Positions 1 through 14,276 are shown, counted from the first letter of the stretch. The stretch is 64,000 nt of DNA from Rhodamnia argentea (GCF_020921035.1 NC_063153.1:15996001-16060000); one strand, 5' to 3'. Notes: generated by a model not told the origin, from the letters alone. Numbers and translations are program-made.

Positions 1-426
1 GAGATTTCATCAAGTTTCCGATTGCCGGATGCATGTGGACTTTGGAGTCCCATTTTAAAAAAATGTTATAAAGTTTGGATGGACTTAGGATCTATGTAAC
101 AAACTAACAAGTAACTCAAATTTGAATCTGCATAAGTCACCGAAAAATGCAAATCCTAAAGACAAAATCTGTTATGATCCAAACACTTCTTCTCTACGAC
201 AACCACCATTTGAAGCCCAACTTCTCATTTTTAAGATTGTTACATCTTACAATCATTTACTCTTGAGCTTCTGCGACTAAACGCTTTGCCATTTCAGAAA
301 TCTTCTAATTGGAAGTCAGGTAAAACAAAGGTTTTGTGGTTAGAAAAACGATGCAGTCAAGTCCAGCTGATGCAACTGTAAGACTCGAACTCTAACTCAA
401 CTTGAAAACTGGATGGTCAAAACTCG
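1..426. other. AT-rich intergenic stretch, nothing recognised
   Basis: No coding region of convincing length or composition and no RNA gene was seen. The DNA is AT-rich with scattered stops in all frames. It ends where the short inverted-repeat element at 427 begins. Confidence 0.5.
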
Positions 427-697
427 GGGAAAAGTGTAAAAAAAAGTCTTAAACCTATTACATTGATGTCAATTCAGTTTTAAAGCTTTTATTGGTGTCA
501 ATTTAGTCCTAAACCTTTTGCATTTATGCAAATTGAGTTGATCCGGTCAATTTTTACAACTGAATTGCACCAAATAAAGTTTTAGGACTGAATTAGTATC
601 AATGCAAAAGGTTTAAGACTGAATTGGAGTCAATAAAAGGTTTAGAACTGAATTAATACTAATGCAACAAGTTTAAGACTTTTTTGATACTTTTCCC
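427..697. mobile_element. Short inverted-repeat element, family A
   Basis: The left end reads GGGAAAAGTGTAAAAAAAAG followed by TCTTAAACC. The right end is its inverse (GTTTAAGAC, then TTTTTTGATACTTTTCCC). Between them, phrases such as AGGACTGAATT and AATTCAGTTTTA face each other, so the whole 271 bp folds as an imperfect hairpin. The same terminal phrases recur at 15830, 38325, 48397 and 59408. No coding content and no clear target-site duplication. It looks like a MITE-sized member of a long-inverted-repeat (MULE-like) family; class is inferred. Confidence 0.7.
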
Positions 698-1443
698 GAA
701 TGTAATTTTTATGTGATTTATGTTCTCGATAAACCTGGTGAGCTTGTCAATTTGAGCGTAAGATAATTCGAGCTTGACTAGACAACTGAATAAGTAGCTT
801 GAACTCAAGCATGATCAAAATCAACCAAGTCAATATATACTCACAGTGTAGATTAATCTAAGTAGGGTTGTGATTTTATGGTGCACTATCATATAATTAT
901 GGTGAAAGATTTTGTTTATTTGAAATACATAGGTGGGTTTCGAATAGGTTGTCAGTACCATATTATATTATTGAGTCGAATTTGGAATTTTCTATACGTG
1001 GGGAACGTATCCCGATTACATACACAACGGAATTACTCCGATTCAACAAGCCCTAGAATCATTTTAAATCACTAATCGGAGAAATATATCACAGAACGGA
1101 CATACTTTAGGTTTTTCATGATTAAATGTCCACAATGCGGTTCCTCGAGAGATTGTTTGTCCGTTTGACAATCGGGAGAGAAGATCGGGAGTTCGTCATC
1201 GTTTGTCACTTTTCTATATTCTCTGTTCTTTGTTGGAAGAACATCTAAACAATGTCTAACGTTTAGAATTAGATAACTACATTTTTAGCAGTTTATCTAT
1301 AATGGGTCAAGGACTATGATAGCCTACATGGGCGGACCATGATCCTTCCCATGCACCCTCATTTTCTAACACCGTCAAAAAGTGCAACAAAGTTGAGACA
1401 ACCACTCCAAACTCATTTCGCTTCCATCCCAACAAGTGCTACT
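698..1443. other. Intergenic stretch, nothing recognised
   Basis: Low-complexity AT-rich DNA. A 65-codon open frame at 878-1075 has no recognisable motif and no flanking splice or promoter signal, so I treat it as chance. Confidence 0.5.
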
Positions 1444-1688
1444 AAGGCATCGTTTGTTTCGCGGAAAATGAATGATTAGAAAAATATTTTCCCGAAAACA
1501 ATTACTTGTATTGCTGACAAGAATAGAATGAACAAAATATATTTTCGTCATCCACGAAAATGATTAGATATTAATCGTTGTCAATGATGAAAATATTTTT
1601 TCATTGGCTAATTATTCCAAGCGATATAAGTGATTATATAGAAAAATAATTTTCAAATAACTCATTTTTTGCACAATAAATAGAGCCT
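1444..1688. mobile_element. MITE, GGCTCCGTTTGTTT family (copy 1)
   Basis: The left end (AGGCATCGTTTGTTTCGCGG, then AAAATGAATGATT) is the inverse of the right end (AACTCATTTTTTGCACAATA, then AATAGAGCCT). About 245 bp, no coding capacity. Sister copies lie near 16965, 23786 and 46224. The terminal phrase is typical of small hAT-like MITEs common in plants. No clear target duplication was found for this copy. Confidence 0.65.
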
Positions 1689-3404
1689 AAATAAATTGTG
1701 TTTTCATTCTCATACCAAAGATTCTGATCCTTGTGTGCTCATGCAAGCACGCAAAGTTCAGAGGGCAACACCTAAATTCTCATTTTGAAACAGAAAATAC
1801 CGAGGCCAAAACCGCTCAAACTGAAGAAGAAATTGCGAGTACTTTTTCTCTATTTGGTTCGATTTGTTAGTGGTCATCTCTAATAACATTGCAAGCCATT
1901 TAAAAAAGGGTCAAGGGCGATTGAAAAATGTATCTTAGGAGTGTCGTTCGTCACAATCTTAAGATGAAACTCGAATCAAGTATCATCCAGATCATTAATT
2001 CTGGTTTATTGATAAGCATATGCTTAAAAATCACTACTATGTCGAAGATAATCATGATCCAAGATTGAGTCGACCGCCCTAGGTTCCTTAACCCCGGCTT
2101 AAAAGAAAATGAATTTCACAAAGTCTCTTGCATTTCAATCCGACTTGGCATGCGACATGAACAATGAACACAAGATATTTTGCGTCTGGGGGCTACAGAG
2201 TAAGGCTGGAGGTCGGCCCAGCCAGCCGGCCAAAATGAGCACGCGCGACATTGCCATATTGTTCTTAGTTTTCCTATTTTTCCCCTTACGATGTCTCTGT
2301 CCTTGCATAATTACAAAACTAAATAGACCAATTTCGTCGACGTGCATGTCCTCATGCGGACTCAGAAAGTTCATGATAAAAACCATTTCGATAACAATGA
2401 CGCTCCGACATAAATATCTTCCGCCGCCGTTGCTTGTGGAACTTGGAATTCTATTGCAGATACGTCCACCAACGTTGTCCGTCGATTGTCTGTCCACCAC
2501 CAATTCGAACACGTACTCTCCAATCAATACAGCTCGTTTTGAACGTGGGAATTTTGAAGATTCTATCAATCCTCCAATTAGCTCAATTCTTGCTCCTTTA
2601 AAATTATTGTCGACACACAAAAATAACCCAAGCCTTTTATGGATCAGTAGAAGTTCATATCGAGTTGTCGACAGAGCAATCAATAAAAATCATCACAAAT
2701 TTGGCGACCAACGCAAGTCGGTGTGATGCGGCCCATGATGTTATTGATGAAAGGTGATCGAGATCGAGCAGGACAGTTGTCGACATACTATGACAAGGGG
2801 TCGATCACATGAGCGTAAGTGAAAGACTGCAGAAAAATTTTAAGTAAGAACTAATGGATATCCCCGTGGATTGTAATCGATTGTAGATAAGAATGTGTGG
2901 TTGAAAGCAATCAAGTTGAGGCCTAGAATCTCAGGAGGCAGTTAGAGTTTGGAATGTGAAAGATAATAGTATTCTGATGGTTATATTAAGTGCATGATCA
3001 TTTGCTTTTAAAGTTTAAAATGTCTGGCACAACGTAATACTTATTATAAGATAATCGTCGTTTTTTTGGTTCTAAATGTCACTTGCGTCAATCTCCCGCT
3101 TTAATAATGCGGACGACGACAATGACGATGACGACGATCCATATTACTAAGAGATGCATGTTTCGAGACGAGTAGGGTTTTATTTTGCCCTTACCTGGAA
3201 TTACGTATAGGCTCTTGGAAAAACTCGGGAACCCGAAATCCGTCGGTTCCATAAGTTTCTGGATAACTTCGTATTTTATTAAGAATTGTTTTATTCGAAT
3301 TTTTTTTTTTTTGCAGTTTTAGTTACTAATATAATCTTAAAACAAAAAGAACATAGAAAGTAAAAAAGCAAAAAATAAATCACATTTCAATCATCATTTA
3401 AACA
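1689..3404. other. Intergenic; overlapping unexplained frames on both strands
   Basis: Two long open frames overlap at 2109-2726 (+) and 2135-2683 (-). Neither shows a domain, a transmembrane pattern or sensible splice context, and they shadow each other. A small trinucleotide run (GACGACGACAATGACGATG) lies at 3113-3137. A run of T interrupts the sequence at 3301-3313. No RNA gene was seen. Confidence 0.4.
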
Positions 3405-3937
3405 AGGGTTAATACCACAAAAAACCCTAAATTGGTACACCCGTGATAAATTTATCCTAAAATTATTTTTTTATTATAAAAAGCTCTTAACTGGTACACT
3501 TTTGATAAATTTACCCCAAACCAGTACACTTGTGACAAATTTACCCTCCATTAATTTTCATTAAATTTTATTGTCAAATTGCTCGGTTGGACGACATATG
3601 GCGATTACATGGTGTACACGTTTGGGGGTTTTTACCCTTTATTTGTCATAAATGTATCAATTAGAGATTTTTCGTGATATTAAATGTATTTAACAAAAAC
3701 CAACAAATGATAAATTTATCGTGTATGTACCAGTTTGAGATTTTTAGTGGTAAAAAAAATTATTATGGGAGTAAATTTAGCACGGATGTACCAGTTTGAG
3801 GTTTTTATGGTCAAAAAAATAGTTTGAGGTCAATTTGTCACAACTGTAGTTTGAAGTTTTTGTAGTAAAAAAATAGTTTGGGGTAAATTTGTCACACATG
3901 TACCAATTTGGGATTTTTCATGATATTAATTCTTTAA
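3405..3937. mobile_element. Inverted-repeat element, family C (copy 1)
   Basis: The left end (GGTTAATACCACAAAAAACC, then CTAAATTGGTAC) is mirrored at the right end (GTACCAATTTGGGATTTTTC, then ATGATATTAATT). Inside, the phrase TAAATTTACCCCAAACCAGT and its inverse recur several times. About 530 bp, no coding capacity. Related copies occur near 16545, 22215 and 24690. Family assignment beyond 'non-autonomous inverted-repeat element' is inference. Confidence 0.7.
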
Positions 3938-3979
3938 ATAATTGATCTTACATGAAGAGTTATCCCATTTTATTGGGAG

Positions 3980-4678
3980 TAGAGGTGTCAACATAGGTCT
4001 TTAATCCACTTTTTCCACTTTTATTTACTTGGGTCATATATGGGTTCAACAAATTTAAAAAATGGGTCAAACATGGGTTTAGGTTTATACAACCTATTCA
4101 AATATAGTTTTAACTCAATCCATTTTCATCTTGTGGCCTGCAGTTTCCCAAGCATCACTTGTAAATAGGCCTCAAGTATATTACTTTGTATTTTATATTT
4201 TATATATTTTGTTTTTTATAAGTAAAAAAAAAAGAGAAAAAATTAAAAATGTAAAAAAAAAATTGGAATGCCTTCGTTTGCCACTGGAGAAAAAGAAAAA
4301 AAAAGAAAAGAAAAAAAATAAATAAATAAATACTTTTCTAAAAAAATAAATAATACTTTTTTAATTTTTAATAATAATTTTTTAAAAAAACATTTTTGAT
4401 TTTTTAATAATAAACAATATTTTTTAAAAAATTAAAAAATTAATTGCATGAAAGTTTTTAACAATATCATTTTTCTTAATAAATAATAAGAAACAAACAT
4501 GATTTGGTAAAATATAAAAGTATTTAAGTAATACAGGTTGAGTAGGGTATGGGTCATCAAATTTTTTTTGCATGAACATAGGTCAAAACAGATTAAATGA
4601 GTCAATATAAATTGGACCATATTTGACCCAATCCAAACTTGACCCGACTCGATTCGATTCACCTGTTTGACACAACTA
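3980..4678. mobile_element. hAT-like MITE with 8-bp target duplication
   Basis: The left terminus TAGAGGTGTCAACATAGGTC mirrors the right terminus, whose inverse reads TAGTTGTGTCAAACAGGTG. The flanks are ATTGGGAG (3972-3979) and ATCGGGAG (4679-4686), an 8-bp target duplication with one mismatch. An 8-bp duplication and a GGTGTCAA-type terminus are established features of hAT-derived elements. The 699-bp interior has poly-A/T tracts and no coding frame of note. Confidence 0.75.
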
Positions 4679-4719
4679 ATCGGGAGCATGAACTAAAATG
4701 TATAAATCACGGATGTCAT

Positions 4720-5810
4720 TACGCTAGAAATGAATAAGCTCTTCTATCTACTTGGTGCATATCCAAATCTTAAGTCTATATTTCTTACCAAAGGACGTGA
4801 ACATTGCAGCACTAAAGCATGCAATTATGAGGGATAATAATTAGCATCATTAGAGTCTAAGCTATCCGGGCCATCATTTTCTCTCTTGTAAGCACGCAAA
4901 AGGCGTTCTTCTTCATACTTATCTATCTTCTCATCCAACCCTGGATCTGGTTGGATACCCCAATAATTGGAGGTAGATGGAACTCAAAGCGTCAAGGCGG
5001 TTATATGATCTAGAAGATAGCACAAAGCACAGGAATTTCCCCTAAAGATGATGATGATATTGAATCCGTATTCTCCATCGATGACGAGTCATCATCGGAT
5101 ATTCTTTTTGCTCTCAAAGCCTATTCCTCCGATTCGGATGATCAATCTCTATGCGACATTTTCACTTTCTTCCCCGATTCTCCTGCTGACTTATTCCATG
5201 TTCAACCTCGAACTTCTTGATTCCATATTTGACAGCAAGGATCTCCTTAAAAGTGGAACGAAAATGCTACTCTCTAGCCAAGAAAGATCTTGATCGACAT
5301 TTCAAAGAAATGAATAAGCTCTTTTATCTACTTGATGCATATCCAAATCTTAAGTTTGTATTTCTTTCTTCCATTCCGAAAGAAATTAGCCAAGCAATTG
5401 AGCAAATTTTACAATCAAGATGGAGAGCCTTGGCGGACGCCACAATTGGAGAACTCCAACAAGCAATCCATGTTGTTCTCGAAAAAACATGTTTTAAAAG
5501 AAGTCTCTTCAACATCTATCTACGAAAGAACAGAGATCTTGACAAAGTTTGTGACAGACCAGACTTGAAGATCAAATGTTCCAAGGACGGCAATGACCCT
5601 TCTTGTTCAGGCCATAAAAAGAAGAGACACTTCAAGAAAATTTAGTCATTATTTGGAAGATCGGACCCTTGAGATTGAAAAACTCAAACGCCAAATTCGG
5701 GAGAATAGACAACAGAGGGTTGAACATGGAATAAGTCGGCAGGAGAATCGGGGAAGAAGGCGAAAATGTCGCCTAGAGATTGATTGTAGCCATTGAGTTT
5801 CACATAGAAA
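4720..5810 (+). mobile_element. Endogenous pararetrovirus fossil (Caulimoviridae, florendovirus-like)
   Basis: A + strand region around 5217-5780 encodes a protein segment like the gag/coat region of endogenous plant caulimovirids. It has a helical stretch with LGELQQ-like wording (IGELQQAIHVVLEK), a Cys-containing stretch (KIKCSKDGND) and then a basic run KKKRHFKKI, followed by a charged, coiled-coil-like tail. A short stretch at 4726-4790 resembles 5309-5373, so part of the element is duplicated or two pieces lie side by side. No terminal repeats were seen; these viruses have none. It is incomplete and broken in several places, and looks old. It could extend to about 6480, but I cannot support that. 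Confidence 0.55.
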
Positions 5811-7480
5811 AAATCATTAGAACCTTATCCAGAGCCCTCATGGGAAACAATATTAACCAGAAAAATATGATTGATATATTACTTTGGTTTCAGCCTCTTT
5901 ACCCGTAGAGAGAACTATTCAAAGTATAGGTAGATATAGGGGAGGGAGGGGGGGGGGGGATTTGTCCTTTTATTAATGGAGTTGGAGATTGCCTTAAGGA
6001 TTTTTTCATATTTAAAATATGAAACTTCATAACCACTCGAGAAATTTTGTGAATAAGTGAATACATATATATAATTAATTAAGAACCATTCTACAAAGTA
6101 TATGCTACAGGAGGTACACGATATGGAGCGGGCATAGATAGGTATAACCTAATGTCTCGTCACCTTCCATGCATTCATCGGATCCAAAAATTTGGAATCT
6201 GAAACTTATCCAGTGAATGCAATATCCATACTCCCCTGAAACCTACCCTACCATTCCTAGCAAAACTTGATGGACTTCAAAGTCAAATTGATGCGGGGAT
6301 GAGCTTCTTATCCAATAGGACCAATACAACCAATACTATGGCCAATCAATTATTGCACTAGGGTATAGAGCTGACGTGCCATTATCCTCTCTAGTTAATA
6401 ATTTTGTATTCTTATAATAAGATCTTCATTTTGCGTCTCAACGAGTTCGAGATAAAGGTAATTTTGCTGCGGATTGCTGCGGATTTCAATCCACGTCATA
6501 AACCACCAAAATTTTGTCCAAACTTAATGATCAAGTCATAGGAAATAGTTCGTCGAAAATGACTTCTGTTTTGGCTATCAACATTTTCTTACTAAAAAAT
6601 ACATCAAAAGGCATTGATGATCAAATCGCTTTGGACTTTGATAGAAACTTTACGGTTGATGCCACCTCATACTTCCATTTACTAGAATATAATTACTCCT
6701 TTAAACATTTGATGACAAATCCAAGATGTGACATAAAGCTCGATGAAGAATGTTAAAACCCTAAAATTCGAAAATAATTGAGTTTAACATGAAGAATCTC
6801 GATAAAGAATTATCAATTTTTATTTTATGAAATTGAAAATCGGACCATTGCCTTTGGGAACTAGTTCGAACCAGCCAATTTGGTTTGATCCAAGCGATTT
6901 CTAGTCTAATCACTTTCTTTTGCTCACCCTTAATTTGAGGGTTTTAAAATTTTCGAGAATTAAGCATTTAAAAAGATCTAAATGCATGCATTGCAAGTAA
7001 GTTAAGAGCAAAAAGTAAAAATCAACCCAGAGCAGCCGTGATTTATCAAGACAGATCGTGGTTTTTCAAGTGTTAAACTCTCACACTAACAATTATTTTC
7101 TGTATGTATTACTAATAATTCGTCGAACGCGTTAAAAAAAACAGCTATGATAATTTTTCACATTATTTTGTTAATTAATTTAAATTTTTGGGTGGAAAAA
7201 AAAAGGTGAGTATATTTGTGATTCTCGTTTGTTATAAGTTTATTAGATTTTTGTAATATTAAATCGATTTACGAGTAATTTCGTTTGATATTTTGTAAAG
7301 AATTAGTGTGTGGAATTTATCAAATATAGTTGTTTTGTGATTAAAATAATTAATAAATTTTTTTTAAAAATAATATAGTTCATATGTATAATTTGATTTT
7401 TCTTACCCATTATTTAAGTTAGTGATTCTGTAAATGAATCAAACGATAAACATCTATAATTGAAAATATCTTTATATATA
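5811..7480. other. Intergenic stretch; possible eroded continuation of the fossil
   Basis: AT-rich DNA with a G-run at 5941-5960 and an 80-codon open frame at 6514-6756 with no recognisable domain. Composition from 5811 to about 6480 resembles the adjacent pararetroviral fossil, but no protein motif confirms that it belongs. From about 6780 to 7480 I see nothing. Confidence 0.35.
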
Positions 7481-7698
7481 TTTTATGTAAATATAGGTCG
7501 TTTTTTTTTTTTGGTCCATGAAAAAAAAAACAAAGGTAATTCACACGCTCCGAAGCTGGAAAACGTAATCTCAAAACGGTCACAAGACAAAAGGAGAATA
7601 ATCACAACTAAGGGTACCGGATGCCTTACCGGACTCCCCGGTAAAAAGTGCAGAAAAAAGCAACCTCCTGCCCCCACCACCCGGCCCCTTTTAACCGA

Positions 7699-7905
7699 CA
7701 CGTGTTCAAGTCCTTATCCGTTTCCTCCTCAAATAGCTGTCTCTCTCTCTCTCTCCTGTCTGCCAAACCATCCCTCTCCTTCCTCCTGTTTCCTCTCTCT
7801 CTCTAAAAGCAAAACCCACAGCTTGCACTCAACAGAACCTTCAAAAGAATCCCTTCTCTTTCTCTTCTTCTCCCTCAACACACGCAACACTCGAAAGAGC
7901 ACAGA
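7699..7905 (+). promoter_or_regulatory. Promoter and CT-rich 5' leader of the 7906 gene
   Basis: A palindromic G-box core CACGTG lies at 7699-7704 within GACACGTGTTC, an established binding site for plant bZIP and bHLH factors. A CT-repeat tract follows at 7739-7763 and more CT-rich leader runs to the start codon. I see no clear TATA box. The G-box suggests light- or stress-responsive control, which is inference. Confidence 0.45.
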
Positions 7906-8328
7906 ATGGCCACAAACCTCCTCACTTTCGGGCCCTCCGGCATCCGAGCCTCCGCCTCCGCCGGCCACAAGAGACCCGAACAGAACCGCCGCCGGATCTT
8001 CTCCTCCGCCGCCCCCTCCTCCTCCTCCCCCTCCTCCTCCTCCAACTGGTGGACCCCTCTCTTCGGGTGGCCCTCCGAGCCCGACTACATTGACTCCGGC
8101 AGCAACAAGGCCGACCGCCGGGAGGACAAGTTCGAGCCCAGACCCGACCCGGAGCTCGACCCGAGACCCGCGAGGTCGTCCCGGTTCGCCCCGGGCTCCT
8201 TCACGGCCGAGAAGGCGAAGCAGCTGCGGATCATGACCCAGGACGCGGGGTCGTTCCACGACGCCATGTACCACTCAGCGATAGCCTCCCGGCTGGCCTC
8301 CGACTTCGGGAGCCGTCCCGATCTATGA
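7906..8328 (+). CDS. Plant-specific protein of unknown function (FHDAMYHSAIASRLASDF family)
   Basis: An intronless 140-residue protein starting MATNLLTFGPSG. The N-terminal half is low-complexity with serine and proline runs (about residues 35-47), then a NWWTPLFGWPSEPDYID block (about 47-63), a charged linker, and a C-terminal block with FTAEKAKQLR (about 100-109) and FHDAMYHSAIASRLASDF (about 117-134). The W-rich and C-terminal blocks are the two conserved blocks of a small land-plant family with no assigned function. Codon use is GC-rich, unlike the flanks. The ATG follows a CT-rich leader typical of a plant 5' UTR. Full length is normal for the family. There is no signal peptide or membrane segment; localisation cannot be told. 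Confidence 0.85.
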   Translation: MATNLLTFGPSGIRASASAGHKRPEQNRRRIFSSAAPSSSSPSSSSNWWTPLFGWPSEPDYIDSGSNKADRREDKFEPRPDPELDPRPARSSRFAPGSFTAEKAKQLRIMTQDAGSFHDAMYHSAIASRLASDFGSRPDL

Positions 8329-11300
8329 AGATCCGGCCCGGTCCGGTCCGGTCCGGTCTGAGTCGTCGGAGCTTTAGGAGCTCCCCTTCTCGTGTCACCG
8401 GATCTACCCTCTTCCCGTTTCTTGTTCCTCTTTCTCTTTCTAGCTTTTGATTCTCGATGTATGCGTCCAATATTATAGGCGACGCATCTGGTATATGATT
8501 TAGTGGTGTGATGTGATTAGAACTTAGAAGAGGGTTCTGATGTTGAACCCGAAGAAGCATGTATGTGATTGTCGGTGCATAAAAAATGTGTCTTTCAGAA
8601 TGATCTCTTCTAATTGTATATTATGCTGATAGTTTTGTTAGGTGTTGATCGATGGATTTCGTTAAGCATTTTTAGTTCGTAAAGCACTAATCTTGATCTG
8701 GTAGATGCGCATCATGCGCGTATCCTGATCTAAACCCATCATCGTTTTATGGGTTTTTCTTGCTTTTCTTCGAGCAGAAAGATCAAACGTCAATTTTGAT
8801 GATAAGGACTGGTTGGCAGTGTGTTTCCTTTCGGCACATTCGCATTGCTTGGGGTTTAGATTCGACGGTCGTGATCCCGTGCTACTGGGGATGTGGGGTC
8901 CAGTGATGGATGAACGTACAGATAGGATCTTTGTGGAACGTGCGTGCGAAGTTGCTCGACTCTGCAACATGTTGCTTGTTGCTCATCTGGGACATAAATA
9001 AGACATGGGCGGGATCATTGAATGTGATTCTGGGATTTTGATTGGGGCATGGAAGAATCCTGAGAACGAATATGCTCGCGTTCTGTTCACTCGTGTGCAG
9101 AAATTCCTGGTTTTGTGTACCACATTCTGGAGGTGTCTTTTTGATGTGCCATATATTGCCAAGATGTGAGAAACCATGTCTGCGTTTGGGAGAATGAATC
9201 GTCACAATGCAGATACATCCATCGAGAATACCCGAGTATGCTGCTCGACATGATCCGTCGAGTTCAGGTCATGAAAAAATGGTTTTGCCTCTTCGAGCAA
9301 TTGTTTTCTGACCGGACCTAAAAGGCGGACTTGGCGCGTGATGTGCCGCTAATTTTGAAACTTTGAGACCCGGAATATCCCGAGTATGGGTGCACACAGT
9401 CAAGTCGGAAATGCTCTCTGGCTGTCTGATGGACTCTTCAGGAACGTAGAATTTGTATCAAAACAAGCCAGATGCATCCGAAGGAGAGAAAGGTGAGGGA
9501 GAGGGATGTTTTGGAAGCGAGTGAAAAGTTTGAAAGAGGGAAGTGGTCCAGGCCAGATCTTGAATCGTATGCAATTCACACGCATCGTGAAATTGTTGAA
9601 CCGGTCGTTCTCTTGCTTCTGTCATCTTAGCTTGTTAGCTTCTTTCAAGCCCATTTCTCACTTTCCTTTCACATGTTTCAACTGCGAGAGAATAGCTTGA
9701 AGCACTTTCTTTCTTCTTGACCAGAACGTGTTCCTTCTTCTTTTATAGTTGCAATCCAGTTGCTGATGAATGAACTCCTGACCTGATTTATATGAACCCT
9801 GAATGATATGTTTCCCCATAAATTTGATTGGATGTCCCTTCAAGTTCCGATGAATAGCCAGTAAGCCGATGAGAATTTGTCGGGTGTTTTCGCAAGTGTT
9901 TGTTGAAAGTCTGAAGGCAGACTTCAGCATCTAGTAACTGCAGAATTTGAAATGTTTGCTTAGGGGTGCTGTTTGTTACACAACTTCCAAATTTCTCTCA
10001 ATTTTATCCTTTCCTTGTTCATTAGAATCCGATTCCGAAGAAGTTCAAGATGAAATCACAAGCATTTGCTTCTCTTGTATGACTTGTGGTTCTTTTCTGT
10101 CGTATGGTAATTGTGAGTTAACCTGGAAGCAATGTCGCGGGGCAAATTCACTTTCGAGTCAAATGCTCTGTTTTTTTTTTTATAATTATCCGGCATTTGC
10201 ACATCGTTCCGCCAACAGATTGTCTTCTCAAAACTGAATCAATCAAAATCCTCCGTTTAGTTCATCTACAATCCGAGTCTTTTCACACAGCCAAAGTCGC
10301 TCCATGTGCGGAAATCAAAGAGTGACTCCACAGGCTTCCAAGCAGCAAGCACTCTACACAGGTAATAAGCATACCAGAAACTGGTTCCCGGGCAGTTATG
10401 ATCTCAACATTTGCCAAGCAGTAGATCCTCGACGACATCTTTTGAAGAGAATTTTGCCGCGAACTGCTTTTTGTTTCAGTTGTTCATTTGGTTTGCCATC
10501 AACTGGATTATAATTTTCCAACACTTCAGAAGGGAAGATTCATACCATGTACTCTTTCCCTGAGAACCTTCACAAGTTCATAGAGTATCAAGGTTTGGTT
10601 GCCAAGACTTCTGCCGTGTGCGTTACAATTAGCTTAAAAGCACCAAAACCGACATCATCGGTCTACCTGCTGCTCTTTCTGGAGCACACAGGACACTATT
10701 GAACGCAATGCGTCACCTTGTTGATCAAGTATGTTTGATATAATCGGTCGTCAACTAGCTCCAAGGCCCTGCCTTCATTCCACAGGCACCGTGCCAGAGA
10801 AAAGTAAGGTCAGATGCTGTTATTCTAAGAAGGCGGAAGGCGAAAATGTATTATGCTGCACTTCATAACTCGCACGTCTAAGCAGATCTCAAGAACGACC
10901 CGGATAATCCGACCCAACATTCTGCTTTCAACTTATAATCTCTCTGATGGAAGCCGACATTCTTCTTTCCACTAGAGATCTCTTAGCGTCATACTCCGAA
11001 ACTGCAAAAAGTTCGATTTCGGGAGAAAAAGATCGTCGATTGGATTCTTAGGAGACACTCGAAAAACTGTAAACCCGCTAGCATATGGCACAAGTACCTT
11101 ACCTGCGAGGAGACATACATACTTACTATCTTACAGACAATTTTATTTGTGTTTGCACAGGATTCATTGTCGTCGAAACTCCTTGCCGTTCCAAAAGTCT
11201 GATAGCTTAGGCTTCAAGTCATTGCCCAACAGCACATTGCTGCTTTTTTAAGGTCTCTATCAATGATTCTCAACCCGGAATACTTGCGGAGGTAGAGCAC

Positions 11301-11760
11301 CCCCTCCTCGATGATGCTAGAACCACATTTTCCGATCACGTCGGAATTGCTTCTCCAAATCTATCCCCGTAAAATTCAGCATGAAAAATGATGTGTTGCA
11401 ACTTAAATCACCAAATGCCATTTCATGAAGTAGACCGATACGAAATGAAAGTTTCATAACTCGAATGCATCGGTATTACTAGTTTTAGCACTCCTACCGT
11501 GTCCCGATTTAAACTTTTTCTTCAAAAATTCTCAGTACAATTTAAAATTCCTTTTTTCCATATTCGATACTTATTATCATTTCATCTCTTTCCCGGATAA
11601 GCTATTTTGTGTGACGAATACATCGCGTGATAGTGATGGATAGTCTAACCGAAGAATCGAAAGTGAAATGCATGCACGCTCGCCGCGCATGATAGAGATC
11701 CATGGCACGCGAGCAACAATGCTTGATAGATTACACCACATCAGCACTCTGGCGATGCGT
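8329..11760. other. Intergenic, 3' flank of the 7906 gene and upstream of Ran
   Basis: A short (GGTCC)-type repeat follows the stop codon at 8335-8358. The next 3 kb are less AT-rich than most of the window but contain only short open frames without recognisable motifs (for example 8813-9001 and 9947-10237). Part is probably the 3' UTR of the upstream gene. I cannot support a further gene; an unspliced noncoding transcript is possible but unshown. Confidence 0.4.
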
Positions 11761-11819
11761 CGGAATATTTATTTATTTATTTTTTTTTGGTTGGAAGGAA
11801 AATTTTCGTTTTCTCAGTG

Positions 11820-12179
11820 CTGAGCTGGGCTGGGCCTGAGAACAATCGGGATCGGGCCGGACCCGACTTGATAGCTAAGTAGCTTCCGCGAGCAAATATG
11901 GTAGCGGATATGCAGCAATTAATTGTTGCGTCAAGCCACGGCAGATCGTACGGTCAACTTTTGAACCCCCAGGGGGAATAAATCGGATCGGACGGCCCAG
12001 ATTGTTGCGTCAAGCTAAAGCCACTTTGACATAACCACGCTCCTCCCTCTCCTCTCTCTCCTCTCTCTTGTAAACCCTAGTTGGCCTCACCGTCCCCCTT
12101 CTCTCTCTCTCTCTCTCTCTCGCCTTCGTTCTGCTGCTCGCAACACGGCCTTCGAAATCTCACGCCGCTTCGACTGATC
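11820..12179 (+). promoter_or_regulatory. Ran promoter and 5' leader (site II and telo-box motifs)
   Basis: Two TGGGC-type site II elements lie in GAGCTGGGCTGGGCCTGAG around 11823-11840, and GGCCCAG at about 11993. A telo-box (AAACCCTAG) is at 12072-12080, followed by long CT repeats up to the start codon. Site II plus telo-box is the established pairing in promoters of plant growth-related housekeeping genes, which fits Ran. No TATA box is evident, and the CT-rich leader suggests broad expression in dividing tissue. Confidence 0.65.

Positions 12180-14276
<2,097 letters not shown>

Noticed and set aside
2109-2726. Long open frames on both strands (205 and 182 codons)
   Set aside because: They overlap almost fully, show no domain or splice context, and codon use does not favour either strand.
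7460-8236. 258-codon proline-rich frame upstream of and overlapping the 7906 gene
   Set aside because: It is the shadow of the GC-rich real gene in another frame plus CT-rich leader; the real frame holds the conserved family blocks.
9947-10237. 96-codon + strand frame
   Set aside because: Contains poly-Phe from a T-run and no recognisable motif; neighbouring frames are equally open.
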